64,000 nt of DNA from Acidisoma silvae (GTDB lineage Bacteria; Pseudomonadota; Alphaproteobacteria; Acetobacterales; Acetobacteraceae), in assembly GCF_020618775.1 (NCBI RefSeq), contig NZ_JAESVB010000001.1:558001-622000 (forward strand), written 5' to 3'. Positions 45,013 through 52,568 of this stretch are shown here, in pieces. A model generated the notes under the pieces. The model worked only from the letters and a program-made list of their open reading frames with translations. It had not been told where the DNA came from and searched no databases. Numbering within the stretch: position 1 is the first letter of the stretch; each line of letters starts with the position of its first letter. The translations under genes were made by a program, and so were the position numbers.

Positions 45013-45719
45013 GACGATCCGCCAGTCGCCAGATCGGCGGCAATGGCGGCGGCAGCGCCGGCCGGGTCGGCAGCGCCCGTAATCGGCCGGCCGATAACCA
45101 GCCAATCGGCGCCGGCGCTCATCGCCTCGCGCGGTGTCAGCGTGCGCGCCTGATCGCCGATATCGGCACCCAGGGGACGGATGCCCGGCACGACCAGCAA
45201 AGGCTCCGGCCCGATTTCGGCGCGAAGCATGGCGACTTCCTGGGGGCTGCACACCAGCCCGTCCGCGCCGGATTTCAGCGCCATCCTGGCGAGGCGCAGA
45301 ACCTGCGCCGCCGGACTGTCCGCGACTCCGGTCTCAGCCAAAGCCTCGGCCGAAAGGCTGGTCAGAACGGTGACGGCCAGCAGTTTGGGCCGGGCCGGGC
45401 CGGCGGCCTCGGCGGCGTTGCGCGCGGCGGCGATCATGGCCGAACCGCCGCCGGCATGAAGCGTCAGCATCGCGGCGCTCAGCGGCAGCACGGCCTTCAC
45501 CCCGCCCGCGACAGTATTGGGGATGTCATGCAGCTTGAGGTCGAGGAAGACCGGCCGGTCGGTCACGGCGCGCACGCCGGACTGCCCATGGGCAAGATAG
45601 AAGGCGAGGCCGAGTTTCAGCAGGCCGACATGATCGCCCAATTGCGCGGACCACTGCTTGGCCGTGGCGAGATCCGTCGTGTCGATGGCCGCGATGATCG
45701 GGTTGGCGGGTTTGGTCAT
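45009..45719 (-). CDS. pyrF: Orotidine-5'-phosphate decarboxylase
   Basis: 236-residue last enzyme of UMP synthesis. Seen: IIAAIDTTDLATAKQWSAQL at the N-terminus, the catalytic Asp-Lys-x-x-Asp in FLDLKLHDIPNTVAGG, DGLVCSPQEVAMLR, and VPGIRPLG with WLVIGRPITGAADP for phosphate binding. It is placed between lapA (5 bases upstream) and trpF (4-base overlap), joining pyrimidine and tryptophan synthesis in one unit; both pathways draw on PRPP. Confidence 0.95.
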   Translation of the reverse strand: MTKPANPIIAAIDTTDLATAKQWSAQLGDHVGLLKLGLAFYLAHGQSGVRAVTDRPVFLDLKLHDIPNTVAGGVKAVLPLSAAMLTLHAGGGSAMIAAARNAAEAAGPARPKLLAVTVLTSLSAEALAETGVADSPAAQVLRLARMALKSGADGLVCSPQEVAMLRAEIGPEPLLVVPGIRPLGADIGDQARTLTPREAMSAGADWLVIGRPITGAADPAGAAAAIAADLATGGSS

Positions 45720-45724
45720 GGTCT

Positions 45725-46093
45725 TTAGGCCTCAGGCGGGGGCAGGGGAGCGGAAACGGTTCCGGCCATAACGGGGGTACGAGCCGGCGGCATCATGGTC
45801 ACCGGCATAATAGGGGGCGCGTGTCGCAGCTCGGCCTCGGCCAGTTGCGCCTGTAGGCGGCGCACCTGCGCCTCCGCCCGGCGCGCGCGGCGACCGAGAC
45901 CCAAATGGTCCAGCCAGACGATCAAAGCGCCCAGCAAAAAGGCGAGGGCCATACCGATGAGGATAGCGACCGACAGCGGCAGGCTTGCCGCGTAATCGGT
46001 GGGCCAGAAGCCGAGCGTCACTGTTTCCCGGTTCGACAGGCCGAACACGATGAGGATCAGGACGAGGATGAGAGCGGGGATCAAGCGGAGCAT
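45725..46093 (-). CDS. lapA: LapA-domain inner-membrane protein
   Basis: 122 residues: helix 1 LIPALILVLILIVFGLSNRE, the conserved ETVTLGFWPTDY turn, helix 2 LPLSVAILIGMALAFLLGAL, then a coiled-coil-like RRARRAEAQVRRLQAQLAEA and a Pro/Met-rich tail. In enterobacteria LapA is in a complex linked to LPS regulation; here only the DUF1049 domain is certain. It lies 5 bases before pyrF. Confidence 0.83.
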   Translation of the reverse strand: MLRLIPALILVLILIVFGLSNRETVTLGFWPTDYAASLPLSVAILIGMALAFLLGALIVWLDHLGLGRRARRAEAQVRRLQAQLAEAELRHAPPIMPVTMMPPARTPVMAGTVSAPLPPPEA

Positions 46094-46169
46094 GGCGGGA
46101 GTGTAAGCGATCAGCGCGGATGGGGGAAATATGCGCGGCTCACACTCTCACGATAAAGGCGAACCGCAG

Positions 46170-46256
46170 TCAGTGGTGGCGAATCCACCATTGAGCAACA
46201 ATAGCCACCGCACTGAGTGCGAGCGGAAGAACCCAAGCAACGGTGTCAACCGACAT
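46170..46256 (-). CDS. Putative 28-residue single-helix membrane peptide
   Basis: MSVDTVAWVLPLALSAVAIV followed by AQWWIRHH: an acidic N-terminus, a 17-residue hydrophobic helix and a basic end, as in true small membrane proteins. Its ATG directly follows the stop of the 82-residue membrane gene with no gap, which suggests coupled translation. No family recognised. Local base composition is lower in GC than in neighbouring genes. Confidence 0.42.
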   Translation of the reverse strand: MSVDTVAWVLPLALSAVAIVAQWWIRHH

Positions 46257-46505
46257 TTAATCGACGAGCCTCCCTGGGAACGCTTGTGCGACAATATGCA
46301 ACCATACGCCGAAAAAGCACCAGCAGGCGACCACAAAAACAAGATGCCATCTATAGGGATCTGGGGAACGATGCTCAGTAATACCAACCCCGGGCACGAC
46401 GAAGGCGGCGACGACGGCGCTGACCGCCAATGAGTTGAAAAAGCTCGCAGCGAGCTTCAGCTTTTCATTGCGCGCCGTTTTGCCCAAAGGGCGTTGGCGC
46501 GTCAT
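46257..46505 (-). CDS. Small two-helix membrane protein, uncharacterised
   Basis: 82 residues: a basic start (RQRPLGKTARNEKLKLAA), helix 1 about 20-40 (FFNSLAVSAVVAAFVVPGVG), a polar loop HRSPDPYRW, helix 2 HLVFVVACWCFFGVWLHIVA. Similar small proteins of unknown role are common. It lies 8 bases after ihfB and directly before the 28-residue peptide. The region is near 50% GC while the flanks exceed 60%, so this pair may be a later arrival in the ihfB-lapA interval. Confidence 0.65.
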   Translation of the reverse strand: MTRQRPLGKTARNEKLKLAASFFNSLAVSAVVAAFVVPGVGITEHRSPDPYRWHLVFVVACWCFFGVWLHIVAQAFPGRLVD

Positions 46506-46513
46506 GGCGCAGA

Positions 46514-46819
46514 TTACTCGCCCTTGCCGCCGGGAATCGGGCCGCGATTGACCCGGCTGCGGAGTTCCTTGCCGGCCTTGAAGAAGGGCACGACTTTCTC
46601 ATCCACCGCGACCGCTTCACCGGTACGCGGATTGCGGCCCGTGCGGGCCACCCGCTGCTTGACCGTGAAGGCCCCGAAGCCGCGCAGTTCCACCCGTTCC
46701 CCCCGGGCCAGCGCCACGCTGATCTGGTCGAAAATGGTGCCGACGATGGTTTCCACATCCTTGGCGGTCAGGTGCTGATTGGCTTCAGCGAGTGCGGCGA
46801 TCAGCTCAGACTTCGTCAT
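46514..46819 (-). CDS. ihfB: Integration host factor subunit beta
   Basis: 101-residue HU/IHF-family DNA-bending protein. Seen: [20 protein letters not shown] helices, [33 protein letters not shown] and the minor-groove arm [13 protein letters not shown] with the key Pro. It forms a heterodimer with IhfA. ATG 46819 with GAAGG 8 bases upstream is preferred to an ATG 5 codons earlier. It follows sppA after 89 bases. Confidence 0.95.
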   Translation of the reverse strand: MTKSELIAALAEANQHLTAKDVETIVGTIFDQISVALARGERVELRGFGAFTVKQRVARTGRNPRTGEAVAVDEKVVPFFKAGKELRSRVNRGPIPGGKGE

Positions 46820-46908
46820 GCGGCTGGCCTTCACCCTTTTCTCAGCGGAACGCTATCAGGTTACGCGCCAAGACGAGGTCGCGATGCCGACCCGTTGTCC
46901 AAGGCGCG

Positions 46909-47823
46909 TCAGTCGATGGAAGGCTGCCAGAGTGCCAAGGCGCCGTCAAGCGGAACTGTCTGGGAAAACAAGAGATTAGCCAGTCCGTTCAGCCGAAATC
47001 CCAAAAACGAGACCCCTGTCTTTCGCGCGTGCACATCACGCGTCGGCAGGTCCGTCGGAATTTTTTTGGCTGAGGCCAACCAGGCTCGGGCGTCATCCTC
47101 CCCACCGATCTGATCGACAAGGTGCAAGCCGATCGCTTGCCGCCCGGTATAGGCGCGGCCGTCGGCCAGCTTTTTCACGTCATCGAAGCTCATATGGCGG
47201 CCCGTGGCGACCATGCCGACGAATTGGTCATACAGGTCCATGAGCAGGGATTGCAGCGCCACATGGCCGGCCGGTGTCATCGGCGCGGAATAGCTCGGCT
47301 GGCCTTTCAGCGGGCCGGAGACCAGGGTCTGCACATCGATCCCGAGCTTATCCAGGAGGCCGGAAAATTCCGGCGCTTCCATGATGACGCCGATGGAACC
47401 CGTGATGGTCGATTGCCGCGCAAAGATGCGGGCGGCCGGCACGGCGATCATATAGCCGGCCGAGGCCGCTGTACCGCCCATGACGGTCACGACCGGCTTC
47501 ACGGCCGCCACTTTCGCGACGGCATCGTGCAGTGCCTCACCGCCGGCGACCGACCCGCCCGGGCTGTCGATCTCCACCATCAGCGCCGCGACATCGGGGT
47601 CAGCGGCGAGGGCGGAGACAGCCCGCACCCGCTTCTCGTCGTCGGTGATGATGCCGGTCACATGCAGCACGGCGACATAGCGGCTGCCCGGCAGCGGAAA
47701 GCCGATGCGGCCGACGACCGCGATGGCCGCCAGGACCACGGCCAGCACCGCGACGACGCGCCAGGTGATCAGCCGCCGCTTGAGCCGGCGCCGGTCGAGA
47801 ATGAGGTCGGTTTCAAGGCTCAT
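46909..47823 (-). CDS. sppA: Signal peptide peptidase SppA (36K type)
   Basis: 304-residue membrane-anchored serine protease degrading leftover signal peptides. A basic start (LDRRRLKRRLITWR) precedes one helix VVAVLAVVLAAIAVVGRIG. The ClpP-like domain shows VEIDSPGGSVAGGEAL, the nucleophile Ser in GGTAASAGYMIAVPA, SIGVIMEAPEFSGLLDKLG, and a Lys in VSGPLKGQPS as the probable general base. ATG 47823 is chosen over 47877, which would lie in the rpsA terminator. It starts just after that terminator and should head its own transcription unit with ihfB. Confidence 0.93.
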   Translation of the reverse strand: MSLETDLILDRRRLKRRLITWRVVAVLAVVLAAIAVVGRIGFPLPGSRYVAVLHVTGIITDDEKRVRAVSALAADPDVAALMVEIDSPGGSVAGGEALHDAVAKVAAVKPVVTVMGGTAASAGYMIAVPAARIFARQSTITGSIGVIMEAPEFSGLLDKLGIDVQTLVSGPLKGQPSYSAPMTPAGHVALQSLLMDLYDQFVGMVATGRHMSFDDVKKLADGRAYTGRQAIGLHLVDQIGGEDDARAWLASAKKIPTDLPTRDVHARKTGVSFLGFRLNGLANLLFSQTVPLDGALALWQPSID

Positions 47824-47840
47824 GCAGGGATTTGTCCAAA

Positions 47841-47891
47841 CCAAAAGAAAAGGCCGTGGGCAGCGCTTTCGCGCCACCCACGGCCCCTTTT
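47841..47891 (-). terminator. Rho-independent terminator of rpsA
   Basis: On the minus strand GGCCGTGGG (47885-47877) pairs with CCCACGGCC (47860-47852), with more GC pairing inside, and is followed by TTTTCTTTT. It lies 30 bases after the rpsA stop. An AAAA run on the 5' side would let it work weakly in the other direction. Confidence 0.88.
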
Positions 47892-47920
47892 ACCCAGGCC
47901 GTGAGGCCGAGGTCGAGAGA

Positions 47921-49639
47921 TCAGTCGGTCTGCTGGTTACGGCGACGGATCGCCGCACCCAGGATGTCACCCAGCGAGGCACCGGAGTCGGCGGAGCCGA
48001 AGTCCTGAATGGCCTGCTTGTCTTCGTCCATTTCCTTGCCACGGATGGTGAGCGCGAGCTTGCGGGCAGCGCGGTCCACCGAGATGATCTTGGCATCGAC
48101 CTTTTCGCCGACGGCGAAGCGGTCGGGGCGCTGATCACCCTTGTCGCGGGCGAGTTCGGCGCGGCGGATGAAGCCGGTGAGGACTTCGTCAACCGAGACT
48201 TCGACGCCATTGGCCTGCACGGCCGTCACGACGCAGGTCACGATATCGCCCTTGTGGACGCGATCGAACACGCCGGCCGCCGGATCATCACGCAGCTGCT
48301 TGATGCCGAGGCTGATGCGCTCCTTCTCGACATCGACGTCGAGAACCTTCGCCTTGATGACGTCGCCCTTGTTGTAGCGGGTGATCGCCTGCTCGCCGGC
48401 TTCGTCCCAGGACAGGTCGGACATGTGGGCCATGCCGTCGATATCCGCGGTGATCGCGATGAAGAGGCCGAATTCCGTGATGTTGCGGATTTCGCCTTCG
48501 ATCTCGGTGCCGACCGGATGCTCTTCGACGAACTGCTCCCACGGGTTGCGCTGAACCTGCTTGAGGCCGAGGGAGATGCGGCGCTTGGACGCATCGACAT
48601 CGAGCACCAGAACATCGACTTCCTGGCTGGTGGCGACGATCTTGCCCGGATGGACGTTCTTCTTCGTCCAGGACATTTCGGAAACGTGCACCAGACCTTC
48701 GACGCCCGGCTCCAGCTCCACGAAGGCGCCGTAGTCGGTGATGTTGGTGACGCGGCCGGTGAACTTCGCACCCGGCGGATACTTCGCGGCCACACCTTCC
48801 CACGGATCAATCTCAAGCTGCTTCATGCCGAGGCTGATGCGCTGCGTGTCCTGGTTGAAGCGGATGACCTGCACCTTGACGGGCTGGCCGATCTGGAGCG
48901 CTTCGGACGGGTGGTTGATGCGGCGCCAGGCGATGTCGGTGACATGCAGGAGGCCATCGACGCCACCCAGATCCACGAAAGCGCCGTAATCGGTGATGTT
49001 CTTCACAACGCCGTCCAGGATCATGCCTTCCTTGAGGCCTTGGATCAGCTCGCTGCGCTGCTCCGCACGGGTCTCTTCGAGGACAGCACGGCGGGAGACG
49101 ACGATGTTGCCGCGTGCGCGGTCCATCTTCAGGATCTGGAAGGGCTGCGGCGTGCCCATCAGTGGGCCGACGTCGCGCACGGGGCGGATATCGACCTGGC
49201 TGCCCGGCAGGAAGGCCACGGCGCCGCCGAGGTCGACGGTGAAGCCACCCTTGACGCGGCTGTAGATCGTGCCGTTCACGCGCTGGTTGGCGGCATGAGC
49301 CTTCTCAAGGTTGGTCCAGGACTCCTCGCGGCGGGCCTTTTCACGCGACAGCACGATGGAACCGTCACGGTCCTCGTAGCGTTCGACATAAAGCTCGACG
49401 ACATCGCCGATGGCGACTTCCGGCTTCTGGCCCGGCGGGCCGAATTCCTTCAGAGGAACGCGGCCTTCGCTCTTCAGGCCGACATCGACGATGACGGCAT
49501 CGTCGGTGACGCGGAGCACGCGGCCGGAAACGACGGAACCGTCGAAGCCGGTGTCGCGGCCGAGGGTCTCGTCAAGAAGGGACGCAAAATCCTCCTCCGC
49601 GGACATATCGCGTGGGCGGAGGTCGGAACTGGCTGACAT
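47921..49639 (-). CDS. rpsA: 30S ribosomal protein S1
   Basis: 572 residues with six S1 RNA-binding repeats, unfolding mRNA at the ribosome. Repeats 3-6 are clear from KNITDYGAFVDLGGVDGLLH, TNITDYGAFVELEPGVEGLV, RNITEFGLFIAITADIDGMA and VQANGVEVSVDEVLTGFI; repeats 1-2 are divergent (SGRVLRVTDDAVIVDVGLKS). ATG 49639 gives the usual acidic N-terminus; the frame is open to 49735 without S1 character. It lies 267 bases after cmk, with its own promoter and a long leader, and ends at a strong terminator. Confidence 0.97.
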   Translation of the reverse strand: MSASSDLRPRDMSAEEDFASLLDETLGRDTGFDGSVVSGRVLRVTDDAVIVDVGLKSEGRVPLKEFGPPGQKPEVAIGDVVELYVERYEDRDGSIVLSREKARREESWTNLEKAHAANQRVNGTIYSRVKGGFTVDLGGAVAFLPGSQVDIRPVRDVGPLMGTPQPFQILKMDRARGNIVVSRRAVLEETRAEQRSELIQGLKEGMILDGVVKNITDYGAFVDLGGVDGLLHVTDIAWRRINHPSEALQIGQPVKVQVIRFNQDTQRISLGMKQLEIDPWEGVAAKYPPGAKFTGRVTNITDYGAFVELEPGVEGLVHVSEMSWTKKNVHPGKIVATSQEVDVLVLDVDASKRRISLGLKQVQRNPWEQFVEEHPVGTEIEGEIRNITEFGLFIAITADIDGMAHMSDLSWDEAGEQAITRYNKGDVIKAKVLDVDVEKERISLGIKQLRDDPAAGVFDRVHKGDIVTCVVTAVQANGVEVSVDEVLTGFIRRAELARDKGDQRPDRFAVGEKVDAKIISVDRAARKLALTIRGKEMDEDKQAIQDFGSADSGASLGDILGAAIRRRNQQTD

Positions 49640-49761
49640 GTGGCTGTTTCTGTCCTTGATCAGATAGCGCGACACCAGGGGGAGCCGCACAGGGTCTGCG
49701 CATCGGGGCCTGAAGGGACGATCCCCGGCCGACACGGCTTGCCCGCTTGTCGCGCGGGCCG

Positions 49762-49790
49762 GTTAAAAGAGCGAACCGCCTGCGTATCAA
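49762..49790 (-). promoter_or_regulatory. Candidate rpsA promoter
   Basis: On the minus strand TTGATA (49790-49785) and TTTAAC (49767-49762) are 17 bases apart, about 125 bases before the rpsA ATG. A second pair, TTGACT (49842-49837) with TATGTC (49820-49815), has a 16-base spacer. The leader that follows includes a GC hairpin (49741-49759). The rest of the 267-base gap shows no gene. Confidence 0.4.
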
Positions 49791-49906
49791 CACAACGCAT
49801 GAGGTTTGGGCGGAGACATACGCCGAGTTGGCTATGAGTCAAGCAAAAGCCACGCGACGGGTGGCGCATCGCCGTTGCAACGATTGCTTGGCCGCGGGCT
49901 GAGCTC

Positions 49907-50566
49907 TCAGACTCCCAGTTTCCAGCGGATGATCGCTTCCGCCCGGGCCAAGGCGCCGTCGGCGTCGAGATCGCTGGTATCCAGGATCGCGGCATCCTCT
50001 GCGGGGCGCAGGGGTGCCGCCGTCCGTGTGCGGTCGGCCTCGTCCCGCGCGGCCATTTCCGCACGGATCGTCTCGAAATCGGGCACCGCGCCGCCGCGCG
50101 AGACCAGTTCCTGGTAGCGGCGCTGCGCGCGGACATCGAGCCCCGCCGTCACGAAGAGTTTGACCGGCGCATCCGGCAGCACCACGGTTCCGATATCGCG
50201 CCCGTCCAGAACGGCGCCGCCTTGAGCAAAGCGACGTTGAAAATCCAGCAGGGCCGCGCGTACGCCGGGCACCGATGCAACCTTCGCGGCGGCGGCATCG
50301 GCCACGGGGCCGCGCAGGTCCGCACGACTGAGATCCTCCGGGACGAGCGCCACAGCGGCATCCGTTGCTGCTGCGGCGTCGGCGGGGTCAGCGCCCGCGT
50401 CCAGCACACGGCGGCCGACCGCACGATACAGCAAGCCGGTATCGAGATGCGGGACGCCCAGCACCACGGCCAGACGCTTCGCCAAAGTTCCCTTGCCCGA
50501 GGCCGCCGGCCCGTCGATCGCGACCGTCAGCGGCCGTTCGGCGGGGTCATGCATCGCGCCGCTCAT
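49907..50566 (-). CDS. cmk: Cytidylate kinase
   Basis: 219-residue CMP/dCMP kinase. Seen: P-loop VAIDGPAASGKGTLAKRLA at residues 15-33, LDTGLLYRAVGRRVL (substrate), LDGRDIGTVVLPDAPVKLFV, and RDEADRTRTAAPLRPAEDA, the lid arginines. Its start overlaps the aroA stop by 4 bases. The aroA-cmk-rpsA order is widely conserved. Confidence 0.95.
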   Translation of the reverse strand: MSGAMHDPAERPLTVAIDGPAASGKGTLAKRLAVVLGVPHLDTGLLYRAVGRRVLDAGADPADAAAATDAAVALVPEDLSRADLRGPVADAAAAKVASVPGVRAALLDFQRRFAQGGAVLDGRDIGTVVLPDAPVKLFVTAGLDVRAQRRYQELVSRGGAVPDFETIRAEMAARDEADRTRTAAPLRPAEDAAILDTSDLDADGALARAEAIIRWKLGV

Positions 50567-51924
50567 GCCGCGCCGATATCCGCGCCGAGGCCGTGCATGA
50601 GTTCGACGAATTTCGGGAAGCTGGTTTCGATGAAAGCCGCGTCGTCCACGGTGACCGGCGCCTGGGTCGCGAGGCCGAGGACGAGGGCGGACATGGCGAT
50701 GCGATGATCCATATGCGTCTCCACCGTGCCGCCGCCGGCGGGTGCCGCGCCACCGCTGCCGTGGATGATCAGATCATCGCCCTCGATCTCGACCGTGATG
50801 CCGTTGACGGTCAGCAGTGCCGCCGTTGCCGCCAGCCGGTCGCTTTCCTTGACCCGCAGTTCGGACAGGCCAAGGAAGCGGCTGGTGCCATGGGCGAAAG
50901 CGGCCGCGACGGCCAGGACCGGGAATTCGTCGACCATGCTGGGCACGCGGCTGCGCGGCACCTCGACCGCCTGAAGCGGCCCGGCGCGTAGGATGAGATC
51001 GCCTACCGGTTCGCCGCCTTCGATACGTTCATTCGCAATCGTGAGGTCCGCGCCCATGTCCTGCAAGGTCGTGAACAGGCCCGTGCGCAGCGGGTTGAGG
51101 CCGATATTCTCGATGGTGACGGCGGAGCCCGGCACGATCAGGGCGGCGACGATGGGGAAGGCGGCCGAGGACGGGTCACCCGGCACCACGATATCGGCGG
51201 CCGTCAGGCTGGGCTTGCCCTGCAACCGGACGACGCGGCCATGGCCCTGCACCTCGACCGCGACGGTCGCGCCGAAATGACGGAGCATGTTTTCCGTATG
51301 GTCGCGCGTCGCTTCCGGCTCTTCCACCACCGTCTCGCCCTCGGCATTGAGGCCGGCGAGGAGGATCGCCGACTTCACTTGGGCGGAGGCCACCGGCAGG
51401 CGGTAGTGCAGCGGCGAGGGCGTTGCCGTGCCTTCGATCGCCAGCGGCAGGCGTCCGCCGGCGCGACTCGCGAACCGAGCGCCGGTGCCGGACAGCGGGT
51501 CGGTGACGCGCTTCATGGGGCGGCTGCGCAGGCTGCCGTCCCCGGTCAGCACCGCGAAAATCGGATGGCTGGCCAGAATGCCGCAAATCAGCCGCGCGGC
51601 CGTGCCGGAATTGCCCATATCGAGCACATCCTTCGGCTCCTGCAATTTGCCGCGCCCTTGCCCGCGAACATGCCAATGGCCGTTGCCCAACTGCGTGACC
51701 TCGGCGCCCAGCGCCCGCATGGCGTCCGCCGTGCGGAGCACATCCTCGCCCTCCAGCAGGCCGGTGATGCGAGTCTCGCCTTCGGCCAGCGCCCCGAACA
51801 TCAGCGCGCGGTGGCTGATGGACTTGTCGCCTGGCACGCGGATCCGGCCCGTCAGAGCGCTCTGTCCCCGCCGGCTTGTCAGGGGGCGTGCCGCGATAGG
51901 GGCGGTTTTTGCGGAATGATCCAT
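50563..51924 (-). CDS. aroA: 3-phosphoshikimate 1-carboxyvinyltransferase (class II)
   Basis: 453-residue shikimate-pathway enzyme making EPSP. Seen: VPGDKSISHRALMFGALAEG, ITGLLEGEDVLRTADAMRAL, LDMGNSGTAARLICGIL, SRPMKRVTDPLSGTGARF, PVASAQVKSAILLAGLNAEG, ATRDHTENMLRHFGA, and SELRVKESDRLAA. Overall likeness is to the class II enzymes such as that of Agrobacterium CP4 rather than to E. coli AroA. ATG 51924 is chosen over a GTG at 51951. It is divergent from the TIGR02300 gene. Confidence 0.95.
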   Translation of the reverse strand: MDHSAKTAPIAARPLTSRRGQSALTGRIRVPGDKSISHRALMFGALAEGETRITGLLEGEDVLRTADAMRALGAEVTQLGNGHWHVRGQGRGKLQEPKDVLDMGNSGTAARLICGILASHPIFAVLTGDGSLRSRPMKRVTDPLSGTGARFASRAGGRLPLAIEGTATPSPLHYRLPVASAQVKSAILLAGLNAEGETVVEEPEATRDHTENMLRHFGATVAVEVQGHGRVVRLQGKPSLTAADIVVPGDPSSAAFPIVAALIVPGSAVTIENIGLNPLRTGLFTTLQDMGADLTIANERIEGGEPVGDLILRAGPLQAVEVPRSRVPSMVDEFPVLAVAAAFAHGTSRFLGLSELRVKESDRLAATAALLTVNGITVEIEGDDLIIHGSGGAAPAGGGTVETHMDHRIAMSALVLGLATQAPVTVDDAAFIETSFPKFVELMHGLGADIGAA

Positions 51925-52040
51925 TAGCTTCTCTTGACGCGAATAAGGCACATGCGAGGAGATGGGGTTTGACAGCGGCGTCTGAGGATGGCAAGGCCGC
52001 CCCCTTTCCGAACACGGCTAATCCCCTGACGAGGCTCCCG

Positions 52041-52379
52041 ATGGTCAAGCCTGAACTAGGCGCAAAGCGCACGTGCGTCTCCTGCGGGACGCGCTTCTAC
52101 GATCTGGGCAAGGCGACGCCCACCTGCCCGAAATGCGGCACCGAACAGCCGCCCGAGCAGCCGCGCCTGAAGCGTGGCGGCACGCCGGTCGATGACCGCC
52201 GTCTGAAGAAGCCGGTTCCGGCTGCCCGTGAGGAAGAGGGCGACGTCGAAGCCGTCGAGGTCGAGGAAATCGCCGAGGACGATGACGTGCTCGACGAGAG
52301 CGCCGACCTGGACGACGATGATGACGCGATCGAGACTGAGATCGAGGTCGAGAAGGACACGGACGAGCGCGACCAGTAA
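52041..52379 (+). CDS. TIGR02300 (FYDLN acid) family protein
   Basis: 112 residues. The N-terminal 40 residues form a zinc-ribbon-like unit, LGAKRTCVSCGTRFYDLGKA followed by TPTCPKCG, with the family's FYDL signature (FYDLG rather than FYDLN). The remainder is highly acidic (EDDDVLDESADLDDDDDAI). Restricted to alphaproteobacteria, usually next to aroA as here; function unknown. ATG 52041 has GAGG 8 bases upstream. A strong terminator follows the stop. Confidence 0.87.
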   Translation: MVKPELGAKRTCVSCGTRFYDLGKATPTCPKCGTEQPPEQPRLKRGGTPVDDRRLKKPVPAAREEEGDVEAVEVEEIAEDDDVLDESADLDDDDDAIETEIEVEKDTDERDQ

Positions 52380-52391
52380 GGTCGGCTTTCC

Positions 52392-52430
52392 CTCCGCCCC
52401 GCCGGTTCGCCGCGCGGGGCGGAGCCTTTT
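52392..52430 (+). terminator. Rho-independent terminator
   Basis: CTCCGCCCCGC (52392-52402) pairs perfectly with GCGGGGCGGAG (52414-52424) around an 11-base loop, followed by CCTTTT, 12 bases after the TIGR02300 stop. Confidence 0.88.
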
Positions 52431-52568
52431 CAAGGTCTCGCCTTGTTGCCCTATCGGCTAGGCATCTCCCTATTTGGCGATGCGGCCTCAAGCCGCTACA
52501 AAGCGCTGGCATCGGTTGTCGCGACGGCGGCCGTAGTTGTCAGGAATGGGAAACCGAGACGTGGGGCA

